From assembly GCA_013388735.1 (NCBI GenBank), contig JACAES010000087.1, positions 1-64,000 on the forward strand: DNA of 64,000 nt, written 5' to 3'. The DNA comes from Chloroflexota bacterium. Lineage in GTDB: Bacteria > Chloroflexota > Anaerolineae > Aggregatilineales > Phototrophicaceae. Within the stretch, counting starts at the first letter, position 1, and each line of letters begins with the position of its first letter. The notes under the pieces were generated by a model. The model saw only the letters and a program-made list of their open reading frames with translations. It had not been told where the DNA came from and did no database searches. This document shows, piece after piece, positions 7,231 through 15,504 of this stretch. Position numbers and translations under genes: made by a program.

Positions 7231-8583
7231 CTAATCCCCATCAATCAGCCGCTTCGACAATCGGTTATGCTGCTCGACCAGCACCGGCACATCCACTGTG
7301 AGCAGCGCGCCATCTTCAACGACGATGCGTCCATTGATGATGCTTAAATCTACCTGAGGCGACTGGCAGAAAACCAGCGCAGCGGCAGGGTCGTGCAGCG
7401 CCCCCGCGAAGCCGACCGTATCCAGCCGGAACGCGACTATATCCGCCGCCATACCGGGCGCTACCGCACCGATGTCGTCCCGCCCCAACACCGCCGCGCC
7501 GCCGAGGGTCGCCATTTCCAGCGCTTCCCGCGCGGACAGCCCCGCCGGATTACCCCCTACCCTTTGCAGCAGCATCGCCTCACGCGCTTCGTTAAGCAGA
7601 TGCCCGGCATCGTTGGAAGCCGCGCCGTCCACGCCCAGGCCGACCCTCACCTGCAAGTCCAGCATCCGGCGCACCGGCGCAATTCCTGATGCCAGCCGCA
7701 TGTTGCTGCCCGGACAATGACACACGCCGGTTCCGGTACGGGCAAACAGGCTGATTTCGCCCTCGTCCAGCTTCACGCAGTGTGCGTGCCATACGTCATC
7801 ACCGACCCATCCCACATCCTCGGCCCAATCGCCGGGGCGCTTGTGGAATACAGTCTGGCTGTAGGTGACATCATTATCATTTTCGGCTAAATGCGTGTGC
7901 AGATGAACGCCGTAGCTGCGCGCCAGCGCCGCCGATTCGCGCATCAAGTCCGGCGTGACGCTGAACGGCGAACACGGCGCAACGACTATACGAAGCATGG
8001 CGTGGCGGCTGGCGTCGTGAAACTGTTCAATCGCCCGCTGCGTATCCCGTAAAATTGCCGCTTCTTCTTCGACCACCGAATCCGGCGGCAGCCCACCTTT
8101 GCTCTCGCCCAGGCTCATCGAGCCGCGCGCCGCATGAAAACGAATGCCCATCTCCTGCGCCGCGCGGATTTCATCATCAATCGTCACGTCGTTGGGGTAA
8201 ATATACAGGTGATCGCTGGAGGTGGTGCAGCCGGACCGCAGCAGTTCAGCCATCGCCAGTTTGGCAGATACGTACACCGCTTCGCCGGTCAGCCGGCTCC
8301 AGATCGGGTACAGCGTCTTCAGCCAGCCGAACAGTTCCAAATCCTGCGCGATCACCCGCGTGAGCGTCTGGTACATATGATGATGGGTGTTCACCAGCCC
8401 CGGCAGCACGATATGGCGGCGGCAGTCCAGCACCCTGTCGGCAGTCTGCGCCGGCATATCCGCCAGCGCGCCGACCGCTTCGATCACGCCATCACCCACA
8501 AACACCGCCCCGTCGCGGATTTCCCGCCGCGCGGCGTCCATTGTCACCAGCGTATGAATATTCTTGACAAGAAGGGTTGACAT
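7231..8583 (-). CDS. 8-oxoguanine deaminase-type amidohydrolase
   Basis: A 450-residue amidohydrolase of the guanine deaminase/atrazine chlorohydrolase group. The metal motif is H67-x-H69 in NTHHHMYQTLTR, followed by HLHTHLAEND, HAHCVKLD and GLGVDGAASND. The exact wording (ELFGWLKTLYPIWSRL, SSDHLYIYPND, APCSPFSVT, CPGSNMRLASGIAPVRRM) matches 8-oxoguanine deaminases, which turn 8-oxoguanine into uric acid, better than plain guanine deaminase. The related enterobacterial SsnA is another homologue. It lies upstream of the Nudix and adenine deaminase genes on the same strand. Substrate is inferred from family resemblance. Confidence 0.88.
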   Translation of the reverse strand: MSTLLVKNIHTLVTMDAARREIRDGAVFVGDGVIEAVGALADMPAQTADRVLDCRRHIVLPGLVNTHHHMYQTLTRVIAQDLELFGWLKTLYPIWSRLTGEAVYVSAKLAMAELLRSGCTTSSDHLYIYPNDVTIDDEIRAAQEMGIRFHAARGSMSLGESKGGLPPDSVVEEEAAILRDTQRAIEQFHDASRHAMLRIVVAPCSPFSVTPDLMRESAALARSYGVHLHTHLAENDNDVTYSQTVFHKRPGDWAEDVGWVGDDVWHAHCVKLDEGEISLFARTGTGVCHCPGSNMRLASGIAPVRRMLDLQVRVGLGVDGAASNDAGHLLNEAREAMLLQRVGGNPAGLSAREALEMATLGGAAVLGRDDIGAVAPGMAADIVAFRLDTVGFAGALHDPAAALVFCQSPQVDLSIINGRIVVEDGALLTVDVPVLVEQHNRLSKRLIDGD

Positions 8584-8674
8584 AAAATTTCTCGTTGCAG
8601 CGTCAGGTTTACAGCCGATTATAACACGCTCGACCGTTTACTCTCCGGTATATTCCAGCGCAGCATAGATTGCA

Positions 8675-8695
8675 CCGAGGGTTTAAAACCCTCGG
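8675..8695 (-). terminator. Perfect palindrome just after folD, terminator-like
   Basis: The sequence ccgaggg-tttaaaa-ccctcgg forms a 7-bp GC-rich stem, or 10 bp if the A/T centre also pairs, starting 10 bases past the folD stop on the minus strand. No long T-run follows, so it may act as a weak terminator, processing site or stabiliser. It could also be a dispersed palindrome. Confidence 0.45.
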
Positions 8696-8704
8696 CGCTT
8701 GGCC

Positions 8705-9595
8705 TTACACTGCCGCCCGCTCCGCGATGCGCCGCGCCGCTTTCATAGTGTTATGCAGCAGCATGGTGATCGTCATCGGCCCAACCCCGCCCGGCACCTG
8801 CGTGATGGCGCTGGCAACTTCTTTGGCCGCTTCGAACTCCACGTCGCCCACCCAGCGGTAGCCTTTTTCCGCCTGCGGATCGTCAATTTTGTTTGTGCCT
8901 ACGTCAATCACCACCGCGCCGGGTTTGATCCACTCGCCCTTCACAAACTCCGGCTGACCGATGGCAGCGATCACGATGTCGGCGCGGCGCACGATGTCGG
9001 GGATGTCCTTCGTCCGGCTGTGGCAGACCGTCACGGTCGCGTTGGCCTTCAACAGCATCAGCGCCACCGGCAGCCCGACGATGTTGCTGCGCCCGATCAC
9101 CACCGCGTTCGCGCCTTCGATCTTGGCGCCGACTTCCTTCAGGATAACCATGCAGCCGGTCGGCGTGGCCGGGGTGAAGGTTGGCTCGCGGCCTTTCATG
9201 CCCAGCAGACCGATGTTCTCCGGGTGAAAACCATCCACGTCTTTATCCAGGCTCACCAGCCGCAACACGCGCTCCTCGTGGATATGTTTCGGCAGCGGAA
9301 GCTGCACCAGGATGCCGTGAATGGAGGCATCGTCGTTTAACGCCCTCACCACCGCCTCGACTTCTTCCTGGGTGCTGGCCGCCGTCATGGTGTGCGCGAC
9401 CGAGGTAAACCCCACTTTTTCGCAGGCGCGGCGTTTCATCCGCACGTACTGGGCGGAAGCCGGGTCATCCCCGGCCAGCACCGCGCCCAAGCCCGGCGCA
9501 TAACCGAACCGCGCTTTAAACTGTTCGACCTCAGCGGCGATCTCGGCCTGCATCCGGTCGGCAATCATCTTCCCGTCAATAATTGTCGCAGTCAT
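8705..9595 (-). CDS. folD: Methylenetetrahydrofolate dehydrogenase/methenyltetrahydrofolate cyclohydrolase
   Basis: A 296-residue FolD, the cytosolic bifunctional enzyme interconverting 5,10-methylene-THF, 5,10-methenyl-THF and 10-formyl-THF. Diagnostic motifs are YVRMKRRACEKVG (YxxxK catalytic region), VQLPLPKH, DKDVDGFHPENIG, GRSNIVGLPVALML (NAD(P) binding) and PGGVGPMTI near the C-terminus. The ATG at 9595 is preceded by TTGAGGAAAACG and is preferred over the TTG four codons upstream, which lies inside that binding site. In purine-fermenting bacteria FolD processes the formimino/methenyl-THF released from the purine ring, so its position at the head of this run fits. It is also a general housekeeping enzyme. 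Confidence 0.96.
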   Translation of the reverse strand: MTATIIDGKMIADRMQAEIAAEVEQFKARFGYAPGLGAVLAGDDPASAQYVRMKRRACEKVGFTSVAHTMTAASTQEEVEAVVRALNDDASIHGILVQLPLPKHIHEERVLRLVSLDKDVDGFHPENIGLLGMKGREPTFTPATPTGCMVILKEVGAKIEGANAVVIGRSNIVGLPVALMLLKANATVTVCHSRTKDIPDIVRRADIVIAAIGQPEFVKGEWIKPGAVVIDVGTNKIDDPQAEKGYRWVGDVEFEAAKEVASAITQVPGGVGPMTITMLLHNTMKAARRIAERAAV

Positions 9596-9616
9596 CGTTT
9601 TCCTCAACTTTATTAG

Positions 9617-9642
9617 CCGGGATAATATGTAGTTTGTCCCGG
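9617..9642 (-). promoter_or_regulatory. Inverted repeat upstream of folD
   Basis: CCGGGA at 9617-9622 and TCCCGG at 9637-9642 are perfect inverted copies separated by 14 A/T-rich bases, about 22 bases before the folD start. The spacer includes ATATTAT on the minus strand, a possible -10 element. The site could be an operator over a promoter or a 5'-UTR hairpin; no known factor is recognised. Confidence 0.35.
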
Positions 9643-9869
9643 TGAAAAAAACTTTCTATCCTTGCTTTCAGCATAACATACGCCAAAAGTATAGACGAGT
9701 GATGAAGGTTACTATTGCTCATTGATGAATTGTCAACGCATTTGTACAACTCACCGACAAAAAAGCATCGCCTCTGGCCGGTAATCGAGTAACATAGATA
9801 GAGGGGAAGATTCCTTCTCCACAACATCCCTGCATTGTAACCGATCAGTTGATTGGGTAGGGGGTCGAG

Positions 9870-12800
9870 ATGACGAATCCACAATCAAAGCTCAGGCTTT
9901 TATGGCGTGGAGCCGCCGGCCAGGCGCTCATTGAATACGCGCTGATTTTGATCCTGGTGGCGATGGCACTGCTGGCCGCCCTGCTGGCGACCGGCCCGGC
10001 TATCGCCAACGTCTTTAGCAACACCGTCTGTAACCTGGTTGGCCTGGAGGACTGCGACCCGGACAGCCTGGTAGACCAGGGCGGCGGGCCGGAAAGTTTC
10101 TGGCAAACCGTCACGGCGGTCGCTCAAAACCCGCCGCTAGAAGAGCCAATCCCAACCAATAAACCATTCCCGACCAAACCTCTCCCTACCGATGGCCCAT
10201 CACCGACGCCAACGCCCAAAACACCGACGGCGACTTTTCCGCCCACCGCCACCGACAAACCGACCAATACGCCGGAAGATTTCGGCCACACCATCCCGTT
10301 TATAGACCCGATTGACCATCCCGAATGGTGGCGTGTGGACAGCAGCATCTTCCTGGGCGGCGAGGACTGGTGGGGCGAGTATTACCCCAACAAAGACCTG
10401 TCCGGCGCACCCGACGAGCAGATGTGGAACTACCAGCTCACCCCCGACAAAATCCACAAGTTCAACATCAACTTCGACTGGGGCGCGGGCGGGCCGATTG
10501 CCGGCTGGTCAACCGATAACTTCTCGGTTCGCTGGACGCGGACGATTTACGTCGCCGGAACAGAGGACATCTCCCTGACGGCCACAATCACGTCCATCGG
10601 CGGCGTGCGGTTCTGGGTGGACTCTGACCTCAAGCTCAACGACTGGTCGAACCGAACCCTCAACAGCACCCCATTGGCAACGACCTTCACGCTCACCCCC
10701 GGCACGCACCAGTTCAAACTGGAATATTACGTCGGTACGGGTGACGCCGCCGTTTACCTGGATGTCAACCATTATCAAGGCAATGTCCGTGACGATGCCA
10801 ATCTGGCTTCCGGCGATCCCAACTGCCAATGGACGCGCATCAACGGCAGCCAGCCCAATACGGTCGCCTGGGCCTGGAAGGAAAGCCCCGGCGGCACCGG
10901 CAGCGGCTTCCCGGCCAACATGCGCTGCAACCTGGAACTGCGCGGTTACGTGTTCCTGGATACCGCCAAGCAGTCCAACCCCAAAATGGCCTTCTGGGAT
11001 GTCTGGGACCTGGGCGGCGGCGGCTCGGTGACGCTGCAAATCGCGGAGTACGCGCCTTATGTTTATCTGCCGGATGGGACGGTTGACCCCAACAGCGGCC
11101 CGAACTGGGCCGGCGGCACGTCCATAACCCTGCGCAGCGGCGGCAGGAACTACGCCTGGACACGCAACTACGTGGACATCCCGACCAGCTACTACAACAA
11201 AAACATCGCCTACCGCTTCATTCTGCAAAGCGGCGGCGGTGGCGGCACGCGGCGCTGGTATGTGGACGACATCGCTATTCTCAATATGCCCACCCGCACC
11301 TTCAGCGTTTGCACCGGCAGCCTGGCGGCCTGCGGCAATTACTGGCATCTTGATAATGACGGCCAGAAAGCCGACTTCATCACGTCCGGGCGCTGGGCGC
11401 TGACGACCACCAACCATTTCGGCAGCACCGGCACCTCCTGGGATTCCAGCGGCGGTTCGTCCTACGTGCGTTTTGGGCCGGAGCAGCCGTCCGGCCAGGC
11501 CGACGACAACCGCGTTTATTCCATCGAATTTAACGGTCAGGTGGTTTTCCAGAATATTGACGAAAACGGCCTCGGCGGCATCCCGGACTGGGAAGGCAAT
11601 GACGGCATTCCGCAGCTTCGGTTTTACCATGCCTACAACATCGAAAGCGGCACGTCGCTGGAAATCCAGTACACCCGCGACCCGGTCGGCACGACGCCCG
11701 CCAACTGGCAAACCCTCCGGTCGCTGGTAAGCGGCGCGGCCACCGACCTGAGCATGAAGCAGGTTGAAATAGACCTGGGCGCTGTACCCAACTGGTGGCA
11801 GTCGCCGTTCCGGCTGCGCTTCGCCATGAAGGTGAATAACAGCCTAACCCCGGCCAAACCCGGCTGGTGGATTGACAGCATCGTGTTCGCGCGCAAGGGT
11901 GTCGCGCGGTACAGCGAGTATCCCTTCTGCGACGGCGCGGAAACCAGCATGGATAAATGGCTGACCGCCGGCGGCTGGGAAAACAGCGCCCAGCCCGGCG
12001 CATTCGGCAGTTCCCGCGCTTTCACCGACAGCCCCATCGGCAACTACCCGCACGGCCAGGAAACCTGGATCGAACTGCGCTACCCGATTGACTTTAACAA
12101 CGACACGCCAGAGAACCTGACGGTGTGGGGCGGCAACAAGGACTGCCTGAACAAAAACCCATCCGGCGCAGCCGTCCGCCCGATCCTCACCTTCTGGCAC
12201 TGGCGCGATCTGGCGGCCAACGAGTCCTTCTATGTGGATGTCATGCGGCCCGCCCATGCGGCCTCCGGCACGGCGAAGGTGGACTGGACGCCGATCTGGA
12301 GTTACGTCTACAACAGCACCAACCGGGTGCAGTTGGCCTGGGAACAGGTTGAGATCGAGATGGAACGGGGCATCCTGGATGCCATCTTCACGCGCACCGG
12401 CGTCACTACGGACTGGAATACACTCAAGACCAACGGCAACGCTTACGACGATGACTTCTACTTCCGAATCCGTCTGGATACCCGTTCCAACACCAGCGTT
12501 GCCGACGGCATCTATATAGACAACATAGACATCAAAAACTACTCCGAAACATCTCATCGTCTGTGGGACATCTCCGCCGGTGGCGACGGCGCGCGCTTCG
12601 TGGACAACATTGATACCCCGGCGGAATGGTGGACGCGCTGGCGCAACGGTGGCGACTGGGCCAGCACGGACAGCGCCAACTGGCAGATACCCAACCCGCC
12701 CATGCCCTACTGGTGGAAAGCCCATAACAGCTTCGCGGCCTTTCACGACAGCCCGCCGCCAACCGTGAGCGATAACTACGATACCTACTACCGTCATGCG

Positions 12801-14327
12801 ACTTACTCCGTCCTGGAGATGAACCGGATCATTGACCTGACCGGCGCGCTGGCAAGCGACCAGCCCACCCTGTACTTCTGGAATCACTACAGCGTCGGCT
12901 CCAGAGACAAAATCCGGGTTGAGGTCGCCGTCCAGGACTCGACGCGCACCCGCACCGGCTACAGCTACCTGTATGGCTGGGGGTCGGATAAGTCCTACGC
13001 CTCGCCGAACTACTCGTCCTGGCAGGATGTCTGGAGCAAGGGTGAGTACGCCCGCGTGGATACCTGGGTGCGCGAGCAGGTTGATCTGTCCGAATTCGCC
13101 GGCAAACGTATCCGCATCCGCTTCGTCATGAACGCGCTGGACAGCTCCAGCAACCTGCGGGATGGCTGGTACATTGACGACATCCGCATCGAACACAAGT
13201 CCACGCGCATCATGCCCTTCCCCTTCTTCGATCCGGCGGCCAATACCCAGAACTGGATCACCGAAGGCCTGTGGGGACTGGCGCCTGACCTGTGGAAAGG
13301 CACCGGCGGCGGCCCGGCCAACCTCGGCCCGGACACCTGGAAGGGTTACTTCCTGAAGTGTACCAATACGTCCAACGTGGTCGTGGACTGTTCGGTCAAT
13401 AAAAACCCATCCAACGCGAATAACTTCCTGAACCGGCTGACGCCGACAGTGGCGGCCATGAACGCCTACGTGGCGGCCAACCCGACCAAGGTGCTGCCGA
13501 TGTATGAGTCCAACGATGTGGTCTTCGACCTCGGCACGACCGGCAGGCCGCCGGGTGCGCCGCTGGGTACGGCGGGCAACGCCTGGGATAACCAGTACGT
13601 CGGGCGCTGGATCCGCCAGATCAGCGTGCTGTCGGGCGAATACCTCTTCGCCACCACCTCCGACGACGGCGTGCGGATGCGTTACGAACCGGCGGATACG
13701 CCGGACATCACCTCGCCGTATAACTGGAATATCCTCAATTACTGGAAGGAGACGTCCCGCACCGTCCAGTACAAGATCGTCACCCTGAACGAAGGCAGCT
13801 ATAACGTCGTGCTGGAATGGTTTGAAGCTACCGGCGACGCGGCCATCATCCTGCAGGCCGGCAACAACAATTTCTCCTTCAGCGACAGCCCACGCGCCAG
13901 CCTGCTCAGCGATGCCCTGCCGTCGGTGGCTTATGGCAACTCGTCGCTCATGCTCGACGGCGTGCTGAACCTCAACCGCCCAAGTGGTATGCCGTCTTCA
14001 TTGTGGCTGCCCAAGCTCAGCTACTACACCTACTGGCAGCTTGGCAGCAGCAACTCGGCCAATGCGGAGGTTTCGATTGACGGCGGCCTGAGCTGGACTC
14101 AGAATAATCTGAACCAGAACTGTCCGTCCGGGGCGACGTGCAGCCCGACCATCACCGGCTGGAGCGACCGCCTGCCGCCCAACGACTGGCAGTGGCGCGT
14201 GCATGATCTTCGCACCTATGGCAACCGCCCAGGCACGAGCAATTTTGTCGGGCTGCGTTTCCGGCTTAATACCGGCAGCAGCGTGCGCGACGGCTGGTGG
14301 ATTACGGAAATCAGCGTGAACAACTAA
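9870..14327 (+). CDS. Giant Flp-type pilin-like protein with PA14 and repeated jelly-roll modules
   Basis: A 1485-residue protein. Residues 1-17 form a basic leader ending in glycine, followed by QALIEYALILILVAMALLAA. This is a class III prepilin signal, with cleavage after G17, glutamate at +5 (E22) and a hydrophobic helix, as in Flp/Tad pilins. Residues about 85-135 are a Pro/Thr-rich linker. A PA14-like module spans about 190-310 (GGVRFWVDSDLKLNDW, then GTHQFKLEYYVGTGDAAVYL) and a second one about 1225-1375. Between and after them are about five beta-sandwich modules of about 200 residues, each ending in a variant of DGWWIDDI (near 462, 665, 878, 1098 and 1474). Known Flp pilins are about 50-80 residues. 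No Tad assembly genes lie in the window. Surface adhesion or carbohydrate binding is inferred. Confidence 0.9.
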   Translation: MTNPQSKLRLLWRGAAGQALIEYALILILVAMALLAALLATGPAIANVFSNTVCNLVGLEDCDPDSLVDQGGGPESFWQTVTAVAQNPPLEEPIPTNKPFPTKPLPTDGPSPTPTPKTPTATFPPTATDKPTNTPEDFGHTIPFIDPIDHPEWWRVDSSIFLGGEDWWGEYYPNKDLSGAPDEQMWNYQLTPDKIHKFNINFDWGAGGPIAGWSTDNFSVRWTRTIYVAGTEDISLTATITSIGGVRFWVDSDLKLNDWSNRTLNSTPLATTFTLTPGTHQFKLEYYVGTGDAAVYLDVNHYQGNVRDDANLASGDPNCQWTRINGSQPNTVAWAWKESPGGTGSGFPANMRCNLELRGYVFLDTAKQSNPKMAFWDVWDLGGGGSVTLQIAEYAPYVYLPDGTVDPNSGPNWAGGTSITLRSGGRNYAWTRNYVDIPTSYYNKNIAYRFILQSGGGGGTRRWYVDDIAILNMPTRTFSVCTGSLAACGNYWHLDNDGQKADFITSGRWALTTTNHFGSTGTSWDSSGGSSYVRFGPEQPSGQADDNRVYSIEFNGQVVFQNIDENGLGGIPDWEGNDGIPQLRFYHAYNIESGTSLEIQYTRDPVGTTPANWQTLRSLVSGAATDLSMKQVEIDLGAVPNWWQSPFRLRFAMKVNNSLTPAKPGWWIDSIVFARKGVARYSEYPFCDGAETSMDKWLTAGGWENSAQPGAFGSSRAFTDSPIGNYPHGQETWIELRYPIDFNNDTPENLTVWGGNKDCLNKNPSGAAVRPILTFWHWRDLAANESFYVDVMRPAHAASGTAKVDWTPIWSYVYNSTNRVQLAWEQVEIEMERGILDAIFTRTGVTTDWNTLKTNGNAYDDDFYFRIRLDTRSNTSVADGIYIDNIDIKNYSETSHRLWDISAGGDGARFVDNIDTPAEWWTRWRNGGDWASTDSANWQIPNPPMPYWWKAHNSFAAFHDSPPPTVSDNYDTYYRHATYSVLEMNRIIDLTGALASDQPTLYFWNHYSVGSRDKIRVEVAVQDSTRTRTGYSYLYGWGSDKSYASPNYSSWQDVWSKGEYARVDTWVREQVDLSEFAGKRIRIRFVMNALDSSSNLRDGWYIDDIRIEHKSTRIMPFPFFDPAANTQNWITEGLWGLAPDLWKGTGGGPANLGPDTWKGYFLKCTNTSNVVVDCSVNKNPSNANNFLNRLTPTVAAMNAYVAANPTKVLPMYESNDVVFDLGTTGRPPGAPLGTAGNAWDNQYVGRWIRQISVLSGEYLFATTSDDGVRMRYEPADTPDITSPYNWNILNYWKETSRTVQYKIVTLNEGSYNVVLEWFEATGDAAIILQAGNNNFSFSDSPRASLLSDALPSVAYGNSSLMLDGVLNLNRPSGMPSSLWLPKLSYYTYWQLGSSNSANAEVSIDGGLSWTQNNLNQNCPSGATCSPTITGWSDRLPPNDWQWRVHDLRTYGNRPGTSNFVGLRFRLNTGSSVRDGWWITEISVNN

Positions 14328-14351
14328 GCCTCAAACCAACCGTTCAACCAT

Positions 14352-14389
14352 AAGGGCGACCGGCACAATACGGTCGCCCTTTGCTTTTC
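14352..14389 (+). terminator. Rho-independent terminator after the giant pilin gene
   Basis: A perfect 11-bp stem (aagggcgaccg, 14352-14362; cggtcgccctt, 14371-14381) with an 8-base loop is followed by a T-rich tract (tgctttt). It lies 24 bases past the stop, so the pilin gene is probably monocistronic. Confidence 0.85.
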
Positions 14390-14474
14390 TCACCAACTTT
14401 CTATAGTCGAAGCGCGTTTCTCCTGCTAGACTAAACCATAAGCTGCGTTTGTTCAGGCCACAGGACTGCTTTAA

Positions 14475-15491
14475 ATGGTCACGATTTCACAAAGACGCCA
14501 GGGACTTCTGTTCGTGCTGGTTGGCCCGGCAGGGGTGGGCAAGAACGAAATCATGAAACAGGTGCTGCCACGCATCGGCAACCTGCGCCAGCTTCCCACC
14601 GCCACCACCCGCCCCATCCGCGCCAGCGAGCTGCACGGACGCGAGCATCTATTTGTGTCCCGCCTGGAATTCCAGAAATTGATCGAAACCAACGCCCTCA
14701 TCGAGTGGCAGACCGTTCACGATGAACTGTACGGGATGCCGCGTGCGACCGTCGAACAGGCGATTGCCAACGAAGAAGACCTGATCGCCGATATTGAAGT
14801 CCTGGGGGCTACGTACCTGCGCTCGCTTTACCCGGATAATTCGGTGCTGATTTTTATCCAACCGCCTTCGCTTGATGAACTTAATAAACGAATGGCGAAA
14901 CGCGGCGAATCGCCGGAGCAAATCGCCAAACGGCTGCGCCGGGTGGACATGGAAATGCAGTACGCGCCGCTGTGCGATTATCTCATCACCAACGAAAAGC
15001 TGGATGAGGCCAGCGAGATTTTGTATGCCATCGTGCTGGCAGAGCGCAGTCACCGCGCGCTGCTGAACCTGCGCGTTGAACGTAATCTGCCCCGCCACAA
15101 GTTCGTCTATGCAACGATGGTGATCCCGATGTTTAATGGCGAAGTGCTGTGCCATGACCACGAGCCGCATTTTCCGACCAGCTACCCGACACACGGTGAA
15201 TTTCCGCACGAGGCCGCGCTGCGCGCGCTCAGGAACGAAATCGGCATCACACCATCCACCGATTATCTCTCCAAAACGCCGCTCGACTCGTTCATCCTGC
15301 CGGCGGCTTTGGATACCGTCGTCCAGGAACACTTCCAACAGGTGGTCTTCATCTACCTGTATGCTATGTCGGAACGTATCATGCCGCCGGAACACTGGAC
15401 ATGGACTCCCTGCCGGGAAGCGGCTCTGCCGCAGACAGTGCTGGACATCCTGGACGAGCAGAAAAGACTCATGCCGGAAGGTTTGTCATAA
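14475..15491 (+). CDS. Guanylate kinase-like protein fused to a degenerate Nudix-like domain
   Basis: A 338-residue protein in two parts. Residues about 10-190 look like guanylate kinase: P-loop GPAGVGK (17-23), TATTRPIRASELHGREHLF for GMP binding, LIEWQTVHDELYGMP, and the lid-like RLRRVDMEM. Residues about 208-330 resemble a Nudix fold. The box region (241-258, GEFPHEAALRALRNEIGI) keeps the arginine, one glutamate and the glycine but has alanine and asparagine where two catalytic glutamates should be. The kinase half should phosphorylate GMP or a similar nucleotide; the Nudix half is likely a binding or regulatory domain. Ordinary guanylate kinases are about 200 residues. ygfZ follows by 13 bases. 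Confidence 0.85.
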   Translation: MVTISQRRQGLLFVLVGPAGVGKNEIMKQVLPRIGNLRQLPTATTRPIRASELHGREHLFVSRLEFQKLIETNALIEWQTVHDELYGMPRATVEQAIANEEDLIADIEVLGATYLRSLYPDNSVLIFIQPPSLDELNKRMAKRGESPEQIAKRLRRVDMEMQYAPLCDYLITNEKLDEASEILYAIVLAERSHRALLNLRVERNLPRHKFVYATMVIPMFNGEVLCHDHEPHFPTSYPTHGEFPHEAALRALRNEIGITPSTDYLSKTPLDSFILPAALDTVVQEHFQQVVFIYLYAMSERIMPPEHWTWTPCREAALPQTVLDILDEQKRLMPEGLS

Positions 15492-15504
15492 GAGGCTGCC
15501 CATT

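Noticed and set aside
9596-9869. Small minus-strand frame and candidate promoters in the folD/pilin gap
   Set aside because: The frame (about 100 codons) overlaps both neighbours' starts and has no binding site or similarity. I could not find a convincing -35/-10 pair for the pilin gene.
10509-13196. Two long minus-strand open frames (400 and 450 codons) opposite the giant pilin
   Set aside because: They are antisense shadows of a high-GC, repeat-rich gene, with low-complexity composition and no family features or binding sites.
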